This document shows, one piece after another, positions 8,337 through 16,988 of a stretch of DNA of 64,000 nt; position 1 is the first letter of the stretch; every line of letters starts with the position of its first letter. A program made the position numbers and the translations under genes. The notes under the pieces are model-generated. The model had not been told where the DNA came from, made no database searches, and saw nothing but the letters and a program-made list of their open reading frames with translations. This stretch comes from Anaerostipes faecalis (GTDB lineage Bacteria > Bacillota > Clostridia > Lachnospirales > Lachnospiraceae), in assembly GCF_018982945.1 (NCBI RefSeq), contig NZ_JABRXE010000004.1:62001-126000 (forward strand). Reading direction: 5' to 3'.

Positions 8337-8576
8337 ATGAGATTAGATAAATTTTTGAAAGTATCAAGAATCATTAAAAGAAGAACTGTTGCAAATGAAG
8401 CTTGCTCTGCCGGACGTGTTTTTGTAAATGGAAAGACGGCCAAAGCGGGAACCAATGTGAAGCCAGGTGACAAAATTGAAATACAGTTTGGAAATCGTGA
8501 AGTAGCAGTGGAAGTGTTAGATGTAATGGAAACTGTGAAAAAAGATCAGGCAGCAGAATTGTATCGATATTTATAG
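8337..8576 (+). CDS. rqcP: S4-domain ribosome quality control protein RqcP (YabO)
   Basis: A 79-residue S4 RNA-binding protein with MRLDKFLKVSRIIKRRTVA and the GRVFVNGKTAKAGTNVKPGD loop. RqcP (YabO) works with RqcH on stalled 50S subunits during C-terminal Ala tailing. Length and position upstream of yabP match the B. subtilis gene. The start follows AGAAAGG. No rqcH gene is in this window. Confidence 0.92.
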   Translation: MRLDKFLKVSRIIKRRTVANEACSAGRVFVNGKTAKAGTNVKPGDKIEIQFGNREVAVEVLDVMETVKKDQAAELYRYL

Positions 8577-8635
8577 GTATCTTTTGCAGGCTCCTTTCAT
8601 ATGATGTATAAATCAAAATTGAAAGGAGAGCAATT

Positions 8636-8923
8636 ATGATTGAGGATAGACAACCTATAAAAACACATAAACTAAATATTCTGAATCGGTCTCTTGGGGT
8701 GATTACCGGTGTCAAAGATGTAGTTTCTTTTGATCTGAATGAAATCATTTTAGATACAGAACAGGGTTTGCTTATGATCAAAGGGATGAATCTTCATGTT
8801 AAAAGACTTCTGGTAGAAAAGGGAGAAGTTGAGATTGATGGAAAGATTGACAGCTTCCTTTATTCGGAAATGGAAGAATCCAGAGGAAAGAAAGAAGGGT
8901 TCATAGGAAGGCTTTTGAAATAA
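8636..8923 (+). CDS. yabP: Sporulation protein YabP
   Basis: A 95-residue YabP-family protein, a mother-cell sporulation factor needed for spore formation in B. subtilis and related in fold to the YqfC beta-domain. Characteristic stretches are LNILNRSLGVITGVKDVVSFD and TEQGLLMIKGMNLHVKRL. The start follows GAAAGGAG. Its stop codon overlaps the yabQ start by one base, indicating translational coupling. In B. subtilis this gene is read by sigma-E; I saw no convincing sigma-E site directly upstream here. Confidence 0.93.
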   Translation: MIEDRQPIKTHKLNILNRSLGVITGVKDVVSFDLNEIILDTEQGLLMIKGMNLHVKRLLVEKGEVEIDGKIDSFLYSEMEESRGKKEGFIGRLLK

Positions 8924-9405
8924 TGGAAGTAGTAACCGGGCAACTGATGTTCTTTCTGGAATCTCTTGGATTTGGAGCGGTACTCTTTTTTCTATATGAT
9001 ATCATCAGAGGATTTCGAAGAATATTTATACATAAATCCTTCTTTATTATAATAGAAGATCTTTTTTTCTGGATGCTGGTGGGAATCATAAGTTTTCGGT
9101 TTCTCTGCTGGTATAATCAGGGGGAATTAAGAGGCTTCTTTTTTCTTGGACTTGGTATTGGAATGATATTATATTTTAAACTTGCCAGTAAGATGATTAT
9201 AAATATATCTACTGTTATTTTTGATTATCTGAAAAGATTTTGTAAATATATATATTATTTATTATTTCGTCCTGTATTGAAGATAAACACAAATATCAGG
9301 TGGCAATTGAAAAAAGAGAAAAAAAAAGTTAAAATGGCACTAAAGAATGGAAAAATAAGGGGTGATGCAGATGAAGATGGAAAGAAAATACAGGAAAAAA
9401 GATAA
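8923..9405 (+). CDS. yabQ: Spore cortex protein YabQ
   Basis: A 160-residue membrane protein with about four hydrophobic helices in the first 100 residues, starting MEVVTGQLMFFLESLGFGAVL, then a basic tail. YabQ is a mother-cell membrane protein required for spore cortex formation. The start overlaps the yabP stop by one base. Its 3' end overlaps the divIC start region by 35 bases, so the three genes form a tightly packed unit. Confidence 0.9.
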   Translation: MEVVTGQLMFFLESLGFGAVLFFLYDIIRGFRRIFIHKSFFIIIEDLFFWMLVGIISFRFLCWYNQGELRGFFFLGLGIGMILYFKLASKMIINISTVIFDYLKRFCKYIYYLLFRPVLKINTNIRWQLKKEKKKVKMALKNGKIRGDADEDGKKIQEKR

Positions 9406-9667
9406 AAGGAAAAAGTACATCGCTTTTTTTGTGATTGTATTTGTAGTGGCAATGTCTTTTTCCTATTTAGGTCTGTATCAAAAATCCAAAAAGCTGGAAA
9501 AAGAACAGCAGCAGGTTGAGGCACAGATTAAAAAGGAAAAAGAAAAAAAGAAAGAATTAAAGAAAAAAAAGGAATATATTAAAACAAGAGAATTTATTGA
9601 GAAAATGGCAACTGAAAAGTTTGGATTATTATATCCAGATGAATTTTTACTGAAAGCAGATGAATAA
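9371..9667 (+). CDS. divIC: Septum formation initiator (DivIC/FtsB family)
   Basis: A 98-residue bitopic division protein. It has a short basic N-terminus, one helix (residues about 14-33), then a Lys/Glu-rich coiled coil (KKLEKEQQQVEAQIKKEKEK) and the EFIEKMATEKFGLLYPDE box typical of DivIC/FtsL-type proteins. It forms a complex with FtsL and DivIB at the septum. The ATG at 9371 lies 8 bases after AAGGGG; upstream in-frame GTG and ATG codons are less well placed. A terminator follows, closing the cluster. Confidence 0.9.
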   Translation: MKMERKYRKKDKRKKYIAFFVIVFVVAMSFSYLGLYQKSKKLEKEQQQVEAQIKKEKEKKKELKKKKEYIKTREFIEKMATEKFGLLYPDEFLLKADE

Positions 9668-9670
9668 AAA

Positions 9671-9701
9671 GAATCAGGAATTTACCTGATTCTTTTTTTT
9701 T
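9671..9701 (+). terminator. Intrinsic terminator after divIC
   Basis: GAATCAGG, loop AATTTA and CCTGATTC are followed by eight T residues, three bases after the stop codon. Confidence 0.9.
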
Positions 9702-9836
9702 ACATAGGAAATTCAAAGGAATTTCCTATGTAAAAAATGCTCTGCGCGGATGTGCACGATGTGTAGCAGTTAAAACTGCTACACATCGGCACGCAAAGCG
9801 GAAATAGTTGTTTTTTATTTCCGCTTCAAGCGGAAA
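9701..9836. repeat. Modular palindromic repeat, copy A
   Basis: Module 1 is a perfect 13-bp palindrome (TACATAGGAAATT, loop CAAAGG, AATTTCCTATGTA). Module 2 runs from 9738 to about 9801 and contains a perfect 12-bp stem (GATGTGTAGCAG, loop TTAAAA, CTGCTACACATC) framed by GTGC/GCAC. A further hairpin (AAGCGGAAAT/ATTTCCGCTT, 9796-9826) competes with a second one (TTTCCGCTT/AAGCGGAAA, 9818-9836). The same modules recur at 25511 and in part at 29845 and 31225. It fills the gap between divIC and the PRD regulator. Confidence 0.85.
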
Positions 9837-9896
9837 AACACGAACTATATTATGAGGAAATATTTTCCTATAATAAATTTCAGAAGGAGTGAAGAA

Positions 9897-11855
9897 ATGG
9901 AGTTATCTAATAAACGATGCATCCAGATCCTGAAACTACTAATGAAAAGTAAAGATAAGATGACCGGAGATAATCTGGCGATTTCAATTGGTGTTTCTTC
10001 AAGAACCATAAGAAATGATATGAAGGAACTGAATCGTGATTTGAAGAAATATGGAGCAGAGGTTATTTCGGAAATCGGTCAGGGCTATTATCTGAAAGTT
10101 ACGCAAAAAGAAAAATTTGCAGGCTTTCTAGAAGAGCTTCAACGGAAAAAAAAGGAAAAAGATTTTAAAAATATTATTCCATCAGAGCCGGAAGACCGGG
10201 TGCGGTATATTATCTCCAAATTGCTGTTATCATCACTAAACGGGAGAAAGGAAATCATAGATTCCTTTGATCTTGAGGAAGAACTTTTTATTAGTACGTC
10301 TACTTTGAAAAAAGATTTTCGTACCATTGATCGAATACTGAAAAACTACGATTTAAAAATCAGCATTACGAAAAAAGAAGGTGTTCGTATTGTGGGAGAA
10401 GAAACGAAGATACGCTATTGCATTTCGGAGTATATTTTCAATAGCAAAGGATATTTTGGTGCGGAAGAAAATGAATTTTATAAGAATGTATTTACTGAAG
10501 AGGAAATGGAAAGCCTTCGAAAAATACTTTTAGAAGCTATTACAGACTATAACCTTAGATTGACAGATATTGCTTTTAAGAATGTATTGATACATAGTCT
10601 GATTATGTTAAAGCGTTTTGAAAGACAGAAGAGAGTCATTTATGAAAAAAGTGACATGGAGTCTTTTGAACAACGAATAGAATTTGACTGTGCAAAGGAA
10701 ATTATCTGGAAAATACAAGAAGAACTTGGTGTGGATCTGGGAAATGAAGTATATTATCTGACTCAGCATTTAATATCAAGCCAGAGATTTCTGATTGATA
10801 ATCCGGAAGATGATTATGAATACAAAGAGGAAATTAGCAATATTCTGGAAACAATAAAGGCAGAAACAAACATTGACCTTTCAGATGATAAAGAGCTGAT
10901 CAATGGATTGGCAATGCATTTGGAAGCAGCAATGCAACGTCTGAGATTTGACATGAATATTCGTAATGAATTTTTGGATTCTATCAAGAATATGTATCCT
11001 CTGGCCTTTGAACTGGCAGTTCTGGCAGGGGAGGTGATTGAAAAGAATCACAAATTCAAACCGAAAGAAAATGAGATTGGATTTCTTGCCATGCATTTTG
11101 GGGCAGCTCTTGAAAGAAAGGGTCTTAACCGGAAGATGGAAAGAAAAAAAGCAGTAATTGTCTGTATTGCAGGAGTAGCAACAGCCATGCTGTTAAAAGA
11201 AAAAATACAACAGAATTTTGGACATAAGATTGAGGTTGTAAAAACATGTCCTAGTCAGGAAGTAACACAGGAATTAATTAATCAGGTGGACATCGTGCTT
11301 ACAACTGTGGAATTAAGTGACTTTCATTCTTCCAAAATTAAGAAAATAAACCTATTTCTGGAAGATGCTGATATAGAAAGTATCAGAACTGTTCTGGAAA
11401 CGACAGAAAATAATGAAGTGGCTGCATATAGAGATATTTTTCGATCTGATTTGTTCTTTTCAAATGTGGATTTGAAGAACAAACAGGAGGTGCTGGAATA
11501 TATTACAGATACTATGCTGAATAGAGGATATATTACAGAAAATATAAAGAGATCTATTTTTAAAAGAGAAGAGATGGCAACCACAGAACTGGGAAGTCTG
11601 GTGGCAATTCCACACGCATTAACTAATGATATGGGTGAAGCTGTGGTATCTGTCATGATTTTGAAAAAACCTATCCCCTGGGAAAATGAAAAAGTTCAGG
11701 TAGTACTTTTACTAAATATTCCAAAAAGCAAGTATGGAATGTGGGAATCTGTTTTTAAACGGTTATACCAATATCTGATAGGAAGTCAAGGGGTAACTAA
11801 GTTAATTAAAAATAGAAATTATGAAGAATTTATTGGACAGCTTGAAAGCATGTGA
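9897..11855 (+). CDS. PRD-containing transcriptional activator with PTS EIIB- and EIIA-like domains
   Basis: A 652-residue LicR/MtlR-type activator. Order: an N-terminal HTH (ISIGVSSRTIRNDMKELNR), a second winged region, two PRDs with conserved His (about residues 175-400), an EIIB-like domain with Cys423 in VCIAGVATA, and an EIIA-2 domain with His573 in AIPHAL. PTS phosphorylation of these sites would set its activity according to sugar supply. I chose the ATG at 9897, 7 bases after AGAAGGAG. It lies 18 bases before the EIIA gene of a Ula-type PTS and is its likely activator. Confidence 0.93.
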   Translation: MELSNKRCIQILKLLMKSKDKMTGDNLAISIGVSSRTIRNDMKELNRDLKKYGAEVISEIGQGYYLKVTQKEKFAGFLEELQRKKKEKDFKNIIPSEPEDRVRYIISKLLLSSLNGRKEIIDSFDLEEELFISTSTLKKDFRTIDRILKNYDLKISITKKEGVRIVGEETKIRYCISEYIFNSKGYFGAEENEFYKNVFTEEEMESLRKILLEAITDYNLRLTDIAFKNVLIHSLIMLKRFERQKRVIYEKSDMESFEQRIEFDCAKEIIWKIQEELGVDLGNEVYYLTQHLISSQRFLIDNPEDDYEYKEEISNILETIKAETNIDLSDDKELINGLAMHLEAAMQRLRFDMNIRNEFLDSIKNMYPLAFELAVLAGEVIEKNHKFKPKENEIGFLAMHFGAALERKGLNRKMERKKAVIVCIAGVATAMLLKEKIQQNFGHKIEVVKTCPSQEVTQELINQVDIVLTTVELSDFHSSKIKKINLFLEDADIESIRTVLETTENNEVAAYRDIFRSDLFFSNVDLKNKQEVLEYITDTMLNRGYITENIKRSIFKREEMATTELGSLVAIPHALTNDMGEAVVSVMILKKPIPWENEKVQVVLLLNIPKSKYGMWESVFKRLYQYLIGSQGVTKLIKNRNYEEFIGQLESM

Positions 11856-11873
11856 TTAAAGGAGGAAAAAGAA

Positions 11874-12311
11874 GTGGAAGGGCTGGTTTTAAACAAAAAT
11901 AATGTAAAACTGAAAGTCGAGGCAGCAAATTGGGAAGAAGCAATCCGTGTTGGTGCCGGAATGCTTGTAGAACAGGGACTTGCAAAAGAATCCTATGTGG
12001 AGGGTATTATTTCAGCTGTAAAACAGCTGGGTCCATATATCATTATATCTGAAGGACTGGCAATGCCTCATACAAGACCGGAAGAAGGAGCATTGGACAT
12101 CGGGTGCAGCCTGATTACTTTGAAAGAGCCGGTACTATTTGAAGGGGACAGCAGTCCGATAAAGGTTATGATTTGTTTCTCAGCAGTAGACAGTGAGAGC
12201 CATATGGATATTCTAAAGATGATCGTTGAGTTTGTAGAACGCGGACTCATTGATGATATAGCTAAAGCAGAGACTTACGAAGAGTTACTTGAAGTGATTG
12301 GAACTAATTAA
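11874..12311 (+). CDS. PTS EIIA component (ascorbate/mannitol-type EIIA-2)
   Basis: A 145-residue EIIA domain protein. The phospho-acceptor His66 sits in GLAMPHTRPEEGA. It takes phosphate from HPr and passes it to the EIIB encoded next. It starts with GTG, 7 bases after GGAGGAA. Its closest known style is SgaA/UlaC of the ascorbate family, matching the EIIC downstream. EIIA proteins of this family are also seen with pentitol and hexitol systems, so the substrate cannot be assigned. Confidence 0.92.
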   Translation: MEGLVLNKNNVKLKVEAANWEEAIRVGAGMLVEQGLAKESYVEGIISAVKQLGPYIIISEGLAMPHTRPEEGALDIGCSLITLKEPVLFEGDSSPIKVMICFSAVDSESHMDILKMIVEFVERGLIDDIAKAETYEELLEVIGTN

Positions 12312-12343
12312 AGTGATTAACATATAAGAAAGGAGGAGCTATT

Positions 12344-12634
12344 ATGTTACAAATTTTAACTGTATGTGGTGCAGGACTTGGAAGTAGTTTTGCGTGCCAG
12401 ATGAGTGTGGAAGCTGTTCTGAAAGAACTTGGTGTGGAAGCAAAATTGGATCATACAGACATTTCCAGTGTAGGTGGAGCAAAAGCTGACATTATTCTTT
12501 CAGGAAAGAATTTTGAAAAACAGTTTGAACGCTATACACTTGATTGTCCTACAGTGTTCCTTGATCGTCTGGTTGATAAAAATGAAATCAAAGAAAAACT
12601 GACACCAGTATTAAAGGAACTTGGAGCATTATAA
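12344..12634 (+). CDS. PTS EIIB component (lactate/ascorbate type)
   Basis: A 96-residue EIIB protein with a P-loop-like phospho-Cys: Cys8 in LTVCGAGLGSSFACQM. It carries phosphate from EIIA to the incoming sugar. Length is normal for SgaB/UlaB. The start follows AAAGGAGGAG. It lies between EIIA (32 bases upstream) and EIIC (23 bases downstream) in one operon. Confidence 0.93.
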   Translation: MLQILTVCGAGLGSSFACQMSVEAVLKELGVEAKLDHTDISSVGGAKADIILSGKNFEKQFERYTLDCPTVFLDRLVDKNEIKEKLTPVLKELGAL

Positions 12635-12657
12635 ACAAGAAAAAGTGAGGAGAAAAT

Positions 12658-13935
12658 ATGCAAGTTTTAAATTTTATTATTAAAAATATTTTAACACAGG
12701 CGTCTGTAGTTATTGGGCTGATTGCTCTTCTTGGATTAGCATTACAGAAAAAACCAGTGGGAGCTATTGTGTCTGGAACAATGAAAACTATCTTAGGATT
12801 TTTAGTTTTATCTGCAGGTTCCAGTGTAATCCAGGGATCATTGGCAATCTTTGGTGATTTGTTCAATAAGGCTTTTGGATTAAAAGGTTTAGTAGCATCA
12901 ATTGAAGGTATCAATGGTCAGGCAATGACAGACCTTGGACTTGGTTCTGAAATCGCTATCACATTGGCAGGTATCTTTATCGTCAACATTATTTTAGCTC
13001 GTGTAACAAAATTCAAATATATTTTCTTAACAGGACAGGCCCTGTTATGGGAATCTACTCTTTGTGTAGTATTTGCTTACTTTACAGGATTAAGAGGAGT
13101 AGCATTGATCATCGTTGCATCTATCGTTGGTGGTGCTTTCGCAACATTAATGCCAGCATTTGCTCAGCCAGTTATGAGACAGATTACAGGAAGTGATGAC
13201 ATTGCGTTAGGACATTTCTGTACAATTGGTTACATGTTTACAGCATTGATTTCTAAATTAACAGGTGACAAAGAGCATTCTACAGAAGATATTGCTCTTC
13301 CACAGAGTCTTGAATTCTTACAGGATACATATCTTTCTGTAATGGTAGTTATGGTTCCATTTTACTTAATCGTTGCTATCTTTGCAGGACCAGCCGCATG
13401 TGCAGAATATGCTGGAGAAACTAACTATATCGTATTTATGTTCCTTCAGGCATTACAGTTTGTAACAGGTCTGTATGTATTGATGGCAGGTGTTCGTCTT
13501 CTGTTAGCTGAATTAGTTCCAGCATTCCAGGGAATCTCTATGAAACTGGTACCAAATTCAAAACCTGCTTTAGACTGCCCTGTATTATTCCCATATGCAC
13601 CAAACGCAGTTATCCTTGGATTTATCTTTACAACAATCGGATCTATCATCGGTATGTTCATTACACCACTTATGGGATTACCAATGATTCTTCCAGGTGT
13701 TATGAGTAACTTCTTTGCAGGTGGTACAGCAGGTATCTTTGCTAACCAGGTTGGTGGACGTCGTGGAACAATGATCGGATGTATTGCACATGGTATCTTC
13801 ATCATCATCATTCCAGCACTGCTTTCCCCAATGTTAGGAGAAATCGGATTCCAGAACATGACATGTACTGATGTAGATACAGTATTTACAGGATTCTTCT
13901 TCATGATTATTAAATCTATTACAGGAATCTTTTAA
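12658..13935 (+). CDS. PTS EIIC permease, UlaA/SgaT family
   Basis: A 425-residue polytopic permease of the ascorbate-type PTS, with about eleven helices. It opens MQVLNFIIKNILTQASVVIG and contains the Gly-rich GLALQKKPVGAIVSGTMKT segment typical of UlaA. Codon choice (many ATC, TTC and CCA) is more biased than in adjacent genes, suggesting strong expression. UlaA homologues move ascorbate, but this family also serves other substrates. No UlaD/E/F genes are present, so ascorbate is unlikely (inference). Confidence 0.92.
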   Translation: MQVLNFIIKNILTQASVVIGLIALLGLALQKKPVGAIVSGTMKTILGFLVLSAGSSVIQGSLAIFGDLFNKAFGLKGLVASIEGINGQAMTDLGLGSEIAITLAGIFIVNIILARVTKFKYIFLTGQALLWESTLCVVFAYFTGLRGVALIIVASIVGGAFATLMPAFAQPVMRQITGSDDIALGHFCTIGYMFTALISKLTGDKEHSTEDIALPQSLEFLQDTYLSVMVVMVPFYLIVAIFAGPAACAEYAGETNYIVFMFLQALQFVTGLYVLMAGVRLLLAELVPAFQGISMKLVPNSKPALDCPVLFPYAPNAVILGFIFTTIGSIIGMFITPLMGLPMILPGVMSNFFAGGTAGIFANQVGGRRGTMIGCIAHGIFIIIIPALLSPMLGEIGFQNMTCTDVDTVFTGFFFMIIKSITGIF

Positions 13936-14002
13936 TTTGAAGTCGTGATAGGAATTTTGTTAGAAAATTTTGATGACAAAAAGACTTTTGGAGGGATCAA
14001 AC

Positions 14003-14383
14003 ATGTTTTTCTTTAAAAAGAAAGAAAAGAAAAAAGAGGAAACAGCAGCTCCAGTTGTAAATAAAGAAGAACTTCTTGCTAAAGCAGAAGAAAAAATAAA
14101 AGAACTGGAAGGAAAAGAAGGTAATGACAAAGTCCAGGTACTTAATGAAATAGGATCTTTGTATACTCAGGCAGAAGAAATAGACCAGGCAATAAAATAT
14201 TATGAAGAGAGTCTGGAAATCTGTAAACAGCATGGAAAAGCTTCAACAGATCTGATGAAACTGTATAACAAAAAACGTCAGGAAGCTGCAGAAGCAAAAG
14301 ATGACGAAAAAGTTAAAGAGTATATGGAAAAAGTTCAGGGACTTATGCAAATGTCAAAAGACATCATTCGTGGAAATGCGTAA
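14003..14383 (+). CDS. Small TPR-like protein in PTS operon
   Basis: A 126-residue, highly charged helical protein. After a basic start (MFFFKKKEKKKEE) it has helices ending in an obvious TPR unit (EIGSLYTQAEEIDQAIKYYEESLEICKQ). No catalytic motif is visible. Start chosen at the ATG after GGAGGG. It sits between the EIIC gene and the aldolase gene, so it may scaffold or regulate the pathway enzymes, but that is only inference from position. Confidence 0.75.
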   Translation: MFFFKKKEKKKEETAAPVVNKEELLAKAEEKIKELEGKEGNDKVQVLNEIGSLYTQAEEIDQAIKYYEESLEICKQHGKASTDLMKLYNKKRQEAAEAKDDEKVKEYMEKVQGLMQMSKDIIRGNA

Positions 14384-14435
14384 AAGCATGAGAAACATGT
14401 GAGACCGCAGGACATAATAAAGGAGTAATAATATC

Positions 14436-15281
14436 ATGTATAAAAATTTAATTGACTTATTTAAAGAAAACGAAGGAAAAGGTGCTGTTGGTGCATTTAA
14501 CCTGCATTGTTTTGAAATGTTGCCATCTATGATTGCAGCAGCAGAGGAACTGAATGTACCTGTTATCATTCAGACATCTTTAGGAACAGCTGAATATATT
14601 GGTTTCGAACCATTAATTGCAGCAGTAAAAGCTTTAGCTGAGAAATCTTCTATCAGTGTTGCATTACATATGGATCACTGCAAAGATATCGAAGCATTAA
14701 AGAAAGCAATTGATTTAGGATATTCTTCTGTAATGTATGATGGATCTTCTCTTCCTATTGAAGAAAACATTAAAAATACAAAAGAAGTAGTTGCTTATGC
14801 TCATGCAAATGGAGTATCCGTAGAAGGTGAAATCGGTTCTATTGGTGGAGCAGAAGAAGGTGTTGTTGTAGAAAAAGATGCAGCGATGTACACAAAACCA
14901 GAAGATGCACTTTATTATGTATCAGAAACAAATGTTGATGCACTGGCTGTTTCTATCGGAACAACTCATGGACAGTTCAAATCTAAAGCAAAGATTAACT
15001 ATGAACTGTTAACAGAATTAAAATCAAAACTGGGTGATGTTGGACTGGTTCTTCATGGAGGAACAGGAGTATCTGATGAAGATATGAAACGTTGTGTACG
15101 TGAAGGAATGAAGAAAATCAATGTAGGAACAGAATTAAATAAAAACTACATTGAAGTCGTAAGCAAAACATTTACAGCAGATGATGTAACACCATTAACA
15201 TCTTTACGTAATCTGTTAGGACCTGCAAACGACAGAATCAAAGAAATCGTAATGGAAAAGGCTTCTTTATTTAAATTATAG
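14436..15281 (+). CDS. Class II ketose-bisphosphate aldolase
   Basis: A 281-residue Zn-dependent aldolase of the Fba/GatY/KbaY family. Visible motifs are VGAFNLHCFEM at the N-terminus, the metal-binding HMDHCKD, the VEGEIGSIGG loop and LVLHGGTGVSDE. It cleaves a ketose 1,6-bisphosphate to dihydroxyacetone phosphate and an aldehyde. The operon setting suggests it serves the substrate brought in by the neighbouring PTS rather than core glycolysis. The start follows AAAGGAG. A terminator follows the gene. Confidence 0.93.
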   Translation: MYKNLIDLFKENEGKGAVGAFNLHCFEMLPSMIAAAEELNVPVIIQTSLGTAEYIGFEPLIAAVKALAEKSSISVALHMDHCKDIEALKKAIDLGYSSVMYDGSSLPIEENIKNTKEVVAYAHANGVSVEGEIGSIGGAEEGVVVEKDAAMYTKPEDALYYVSETNVDALAVSIGTTHGQFKSKAKINYELLTELKSKLGDVGLVLHGGTGVSDEDMKRCVREGMKKINVGTELNKNYIEVVSKTFTADDVTPLTSLRNLLGPANDRIKEIVMEKASLFKL

Positions 15282-15318
15282 GTTCTTTGGTGATATTCAC
15301 CGATAATGATTTAGGTAT

Positions 15319-15350
15319 GGCGGGGAGGAATCCCCGCCTATTGTTTTTTT
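15319..15350 (+). terminator. Intrinsic terminator after the aldolase gene
   Basis: GGCGGGGA, loop GGAA and TCCCCGCC, followed by TATTGTTTTTTT. The kinase genes begin 23 bases later, so read-through or a separate promoter is needed for them. Confidence 0.9.
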
Positions 15351-15372
15351 GAGAAAATTTGGAGGTCAGAAA

Positions 15373-15981
15373 ATGAAAAAAACTATCGTTTTACTGGCAG
15401 GATATCCAGCTACGGGAAAAAGTTATCTCTGCAATAAGATTTTAGAAAAACTGCCAGAATTTATAGTAGTGTCCCAGGATGAAATGAAAGAAAAATTATT
15501 TGATCAATACGGATTTAATAACATGGAAGAAAAAGTCTGTATTGAAAATAAAAGCTGGAAGCAATATTATGAAGTTATGGAAGAACATCTGCAAAAAGGA
15601 GATTCAATCATTTCAGATTATCCCTTTAGTGATAAACAGAAAAGTAGAATTTCAGGTCTGTCAGAAAAATATGGATATCAGGTGGTTACTTTTCGTCTGA
15701 TTGGTGATCTGGAAGTGCTTTATCAGCGTTCAAAAAAAAGAGATCTGGATCCAAAACGTCATTTAAGTCATCTGGTATCCTGCTATCATAAAGGAGATGT
15801 TCTGGAAGACCGTTCTAAAGCAGATTGTTTGGTGACTTATGATATATTTATGGATCGTTGCAAAAATCGTGGTTATGGAACTTTTCAGCTGGGACATTTG
15901 ATAGAGCTTGATGTTACTGATTTTACAAAAATTGATTATCCTGCAGTTATTCAGGAACTATATAATTTAGTGGAAGAATAA
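15373..15981 (+). CDS. P-loop kinase-like ATP-binding protein
   Basis: A 202-residue P-loop NTPase with Walker A GYPATGKSYLCN near the N-terminus, followed by ISDYPFSDKQKSRI and a Lid-type Arg-rich region (YQRSKKRDLDPKRHLSH). This matches the broad AAA_33/zeta-like kinase group, which phosphorylates small molecules or nucleotides. The ATG at 15373 follows GGAGGT. It is 14 bases before the PfkB gene. The substrate is unknown; a role in the sugar pathway is suggested only by position. Confidence 0.78.
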   Translation: MKKTIVLLAGYPATGKSYLCNKILEKLPEFIVVSQDEMKEKLFDQYGFNNMEEKVCIENKSWKQYYEVMEEHLQKGDSIISDYPFSDKQKSRISGLSEKYGYQVVTFRLIGDLEVLYQRSKKRDLDPKRHLSHLVSCYHKGDVLEDRSKADCLVTYDIFMDRCKNRGYGTFQLGHLIELDVTDFTKIDYPAVIQELYNLVEE

Positions 15982-15995
15982 AAGGAGAAAATCTT

Positions 15996-16925
15996 ATGGG
16001 AAGTATTTTTTGTATTGGACAGTCTGCTTATGATATTACAATACCGCTGACAGATCCAATAGTGGAGAACCAAAAATATCGAATCCTTGAAAAATATGAA
16101 AGTGGTGGAGGTCCGGCATTTAATTCTTCATATCTTTGTGGACTTTGGGGTGCTGATGTTTCACTAATTACCAGACTGGGAAATGACGAATATGGGAAAA
16201 AACTTCGAGAGATTGCAGAAAGTGTTCATGTGGGACTTGATTACCTGATTCCAGATGATGAAATAGCAACTCCTCACAGTTATATTTTTTCCAATAGTAA
16301 TAATGGTTCAAGAACATTGTTTAATTTTCCGGGTAAGCTAAAAGATCTAGAGTATATCTATCCAAAGCAGGATGTGTCTGTAATTTTAAGTGATGGACAT
16401 GAACCGGATATTAGTATTGGAGCTATTGAGACATATAAAGAGGCAGTTTCTGTTGTAGATGCAGGAACATGTCGTGAAAGCACATTAAAAGTTGCTAAAA
16501 AAGTGGATTATCTGGTTTGTTCAGAAGATTTTGCACGACAATATACTGGAAAAACTCCAGACATTGAAAACTGGGCTCTTTGTCTGGAAATATTTAAAGA
16601 AGTTGAAGCAATTAACGGGAAACATGCAGTTATCACCTTAGGTGAGAAAGGGCTGCTTTATAAGAAGGATGGACAGGTATGCCATCTTCCTGCTTATAAA
16701 GTAAAAGCAGTGGATACCAATGGAGCCGGAGATATTTTCCATGGAGCTTTTGCATATGGATTATACAGGAATATGTCATTGCTGGATATTTTAAAACTCA
16801 GTTCCATGACTTCAGCAATTTCTGTACAAAGCTCAGGAAGCCAAAGTTCCATTCCGACACTTGAAAAAGTTAAAAAACAGTTGAATGTTTGTGGAGAAAA
16901 GACAACTGCAGATAAATTACAATAA
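15996..16925 (+). CDS. PfkB-family carbohydrate kinase
   Basis: A 309-residue ribokinase/PfkB-fold kinase. It shows the N-terminal YESGGGPAFNSSYLCGLWGADV substrate-site region and the C-terminal signature DTNGAGDIFHGAFAYG with the catalytic Asp. It transfers phosphate from ATP to a sugar or sugar phosphate. In this island it could make the ketose bisphosphate used by the class II aldolase (inference). The start follows AAAGGAGA. Confidence 0.9.
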   Translation: MGSIFCIGQSAYDITIPLTDPIVENQKYRILEKYESGGGPAFNSSYLCGLWGADVSLITRLGNDEYGKKLREIAESVHVGLDYLIPDDEIATPHSYIFSNSNNGSRTLFNFPGKLKDLEYIYPKQDVSVILSDGHEPDISIGAIETYKEAVSVVDAGTCRESTLKVAKKVDYLVCSEDFARQYTGKTPDIENWALCLEIFKEVEAINGKHAVITLGEKGLLYKKDGQVCHLPAYKVKAVDTNGAGDIFHGAFAYGLYRNMSLLDILKLSSMTSAISVQSSGSQSSIPTLEKVKKQLNVCGEKTTADKLQ

Positions 16926-16988
16926 ATAGACTTCAACTTGCAGATCGTATCAATTATAATTTAGAAAAAGAATAAAAAGGAGACTGCT

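Noticed and set aside
8577-8635. Sigma-E promoter before yabP
   Set aside because: The best candidate (GTATCTT, 14 bases, CATATGAT) has two mismatches in each box, too weak to call.
15319-15372. A separate promoter for the P-loop kinase gene after the aldolase terminator
   Set aside because: No acceptable -35/-10 pair fits in the short gap, so read-through is as likely.
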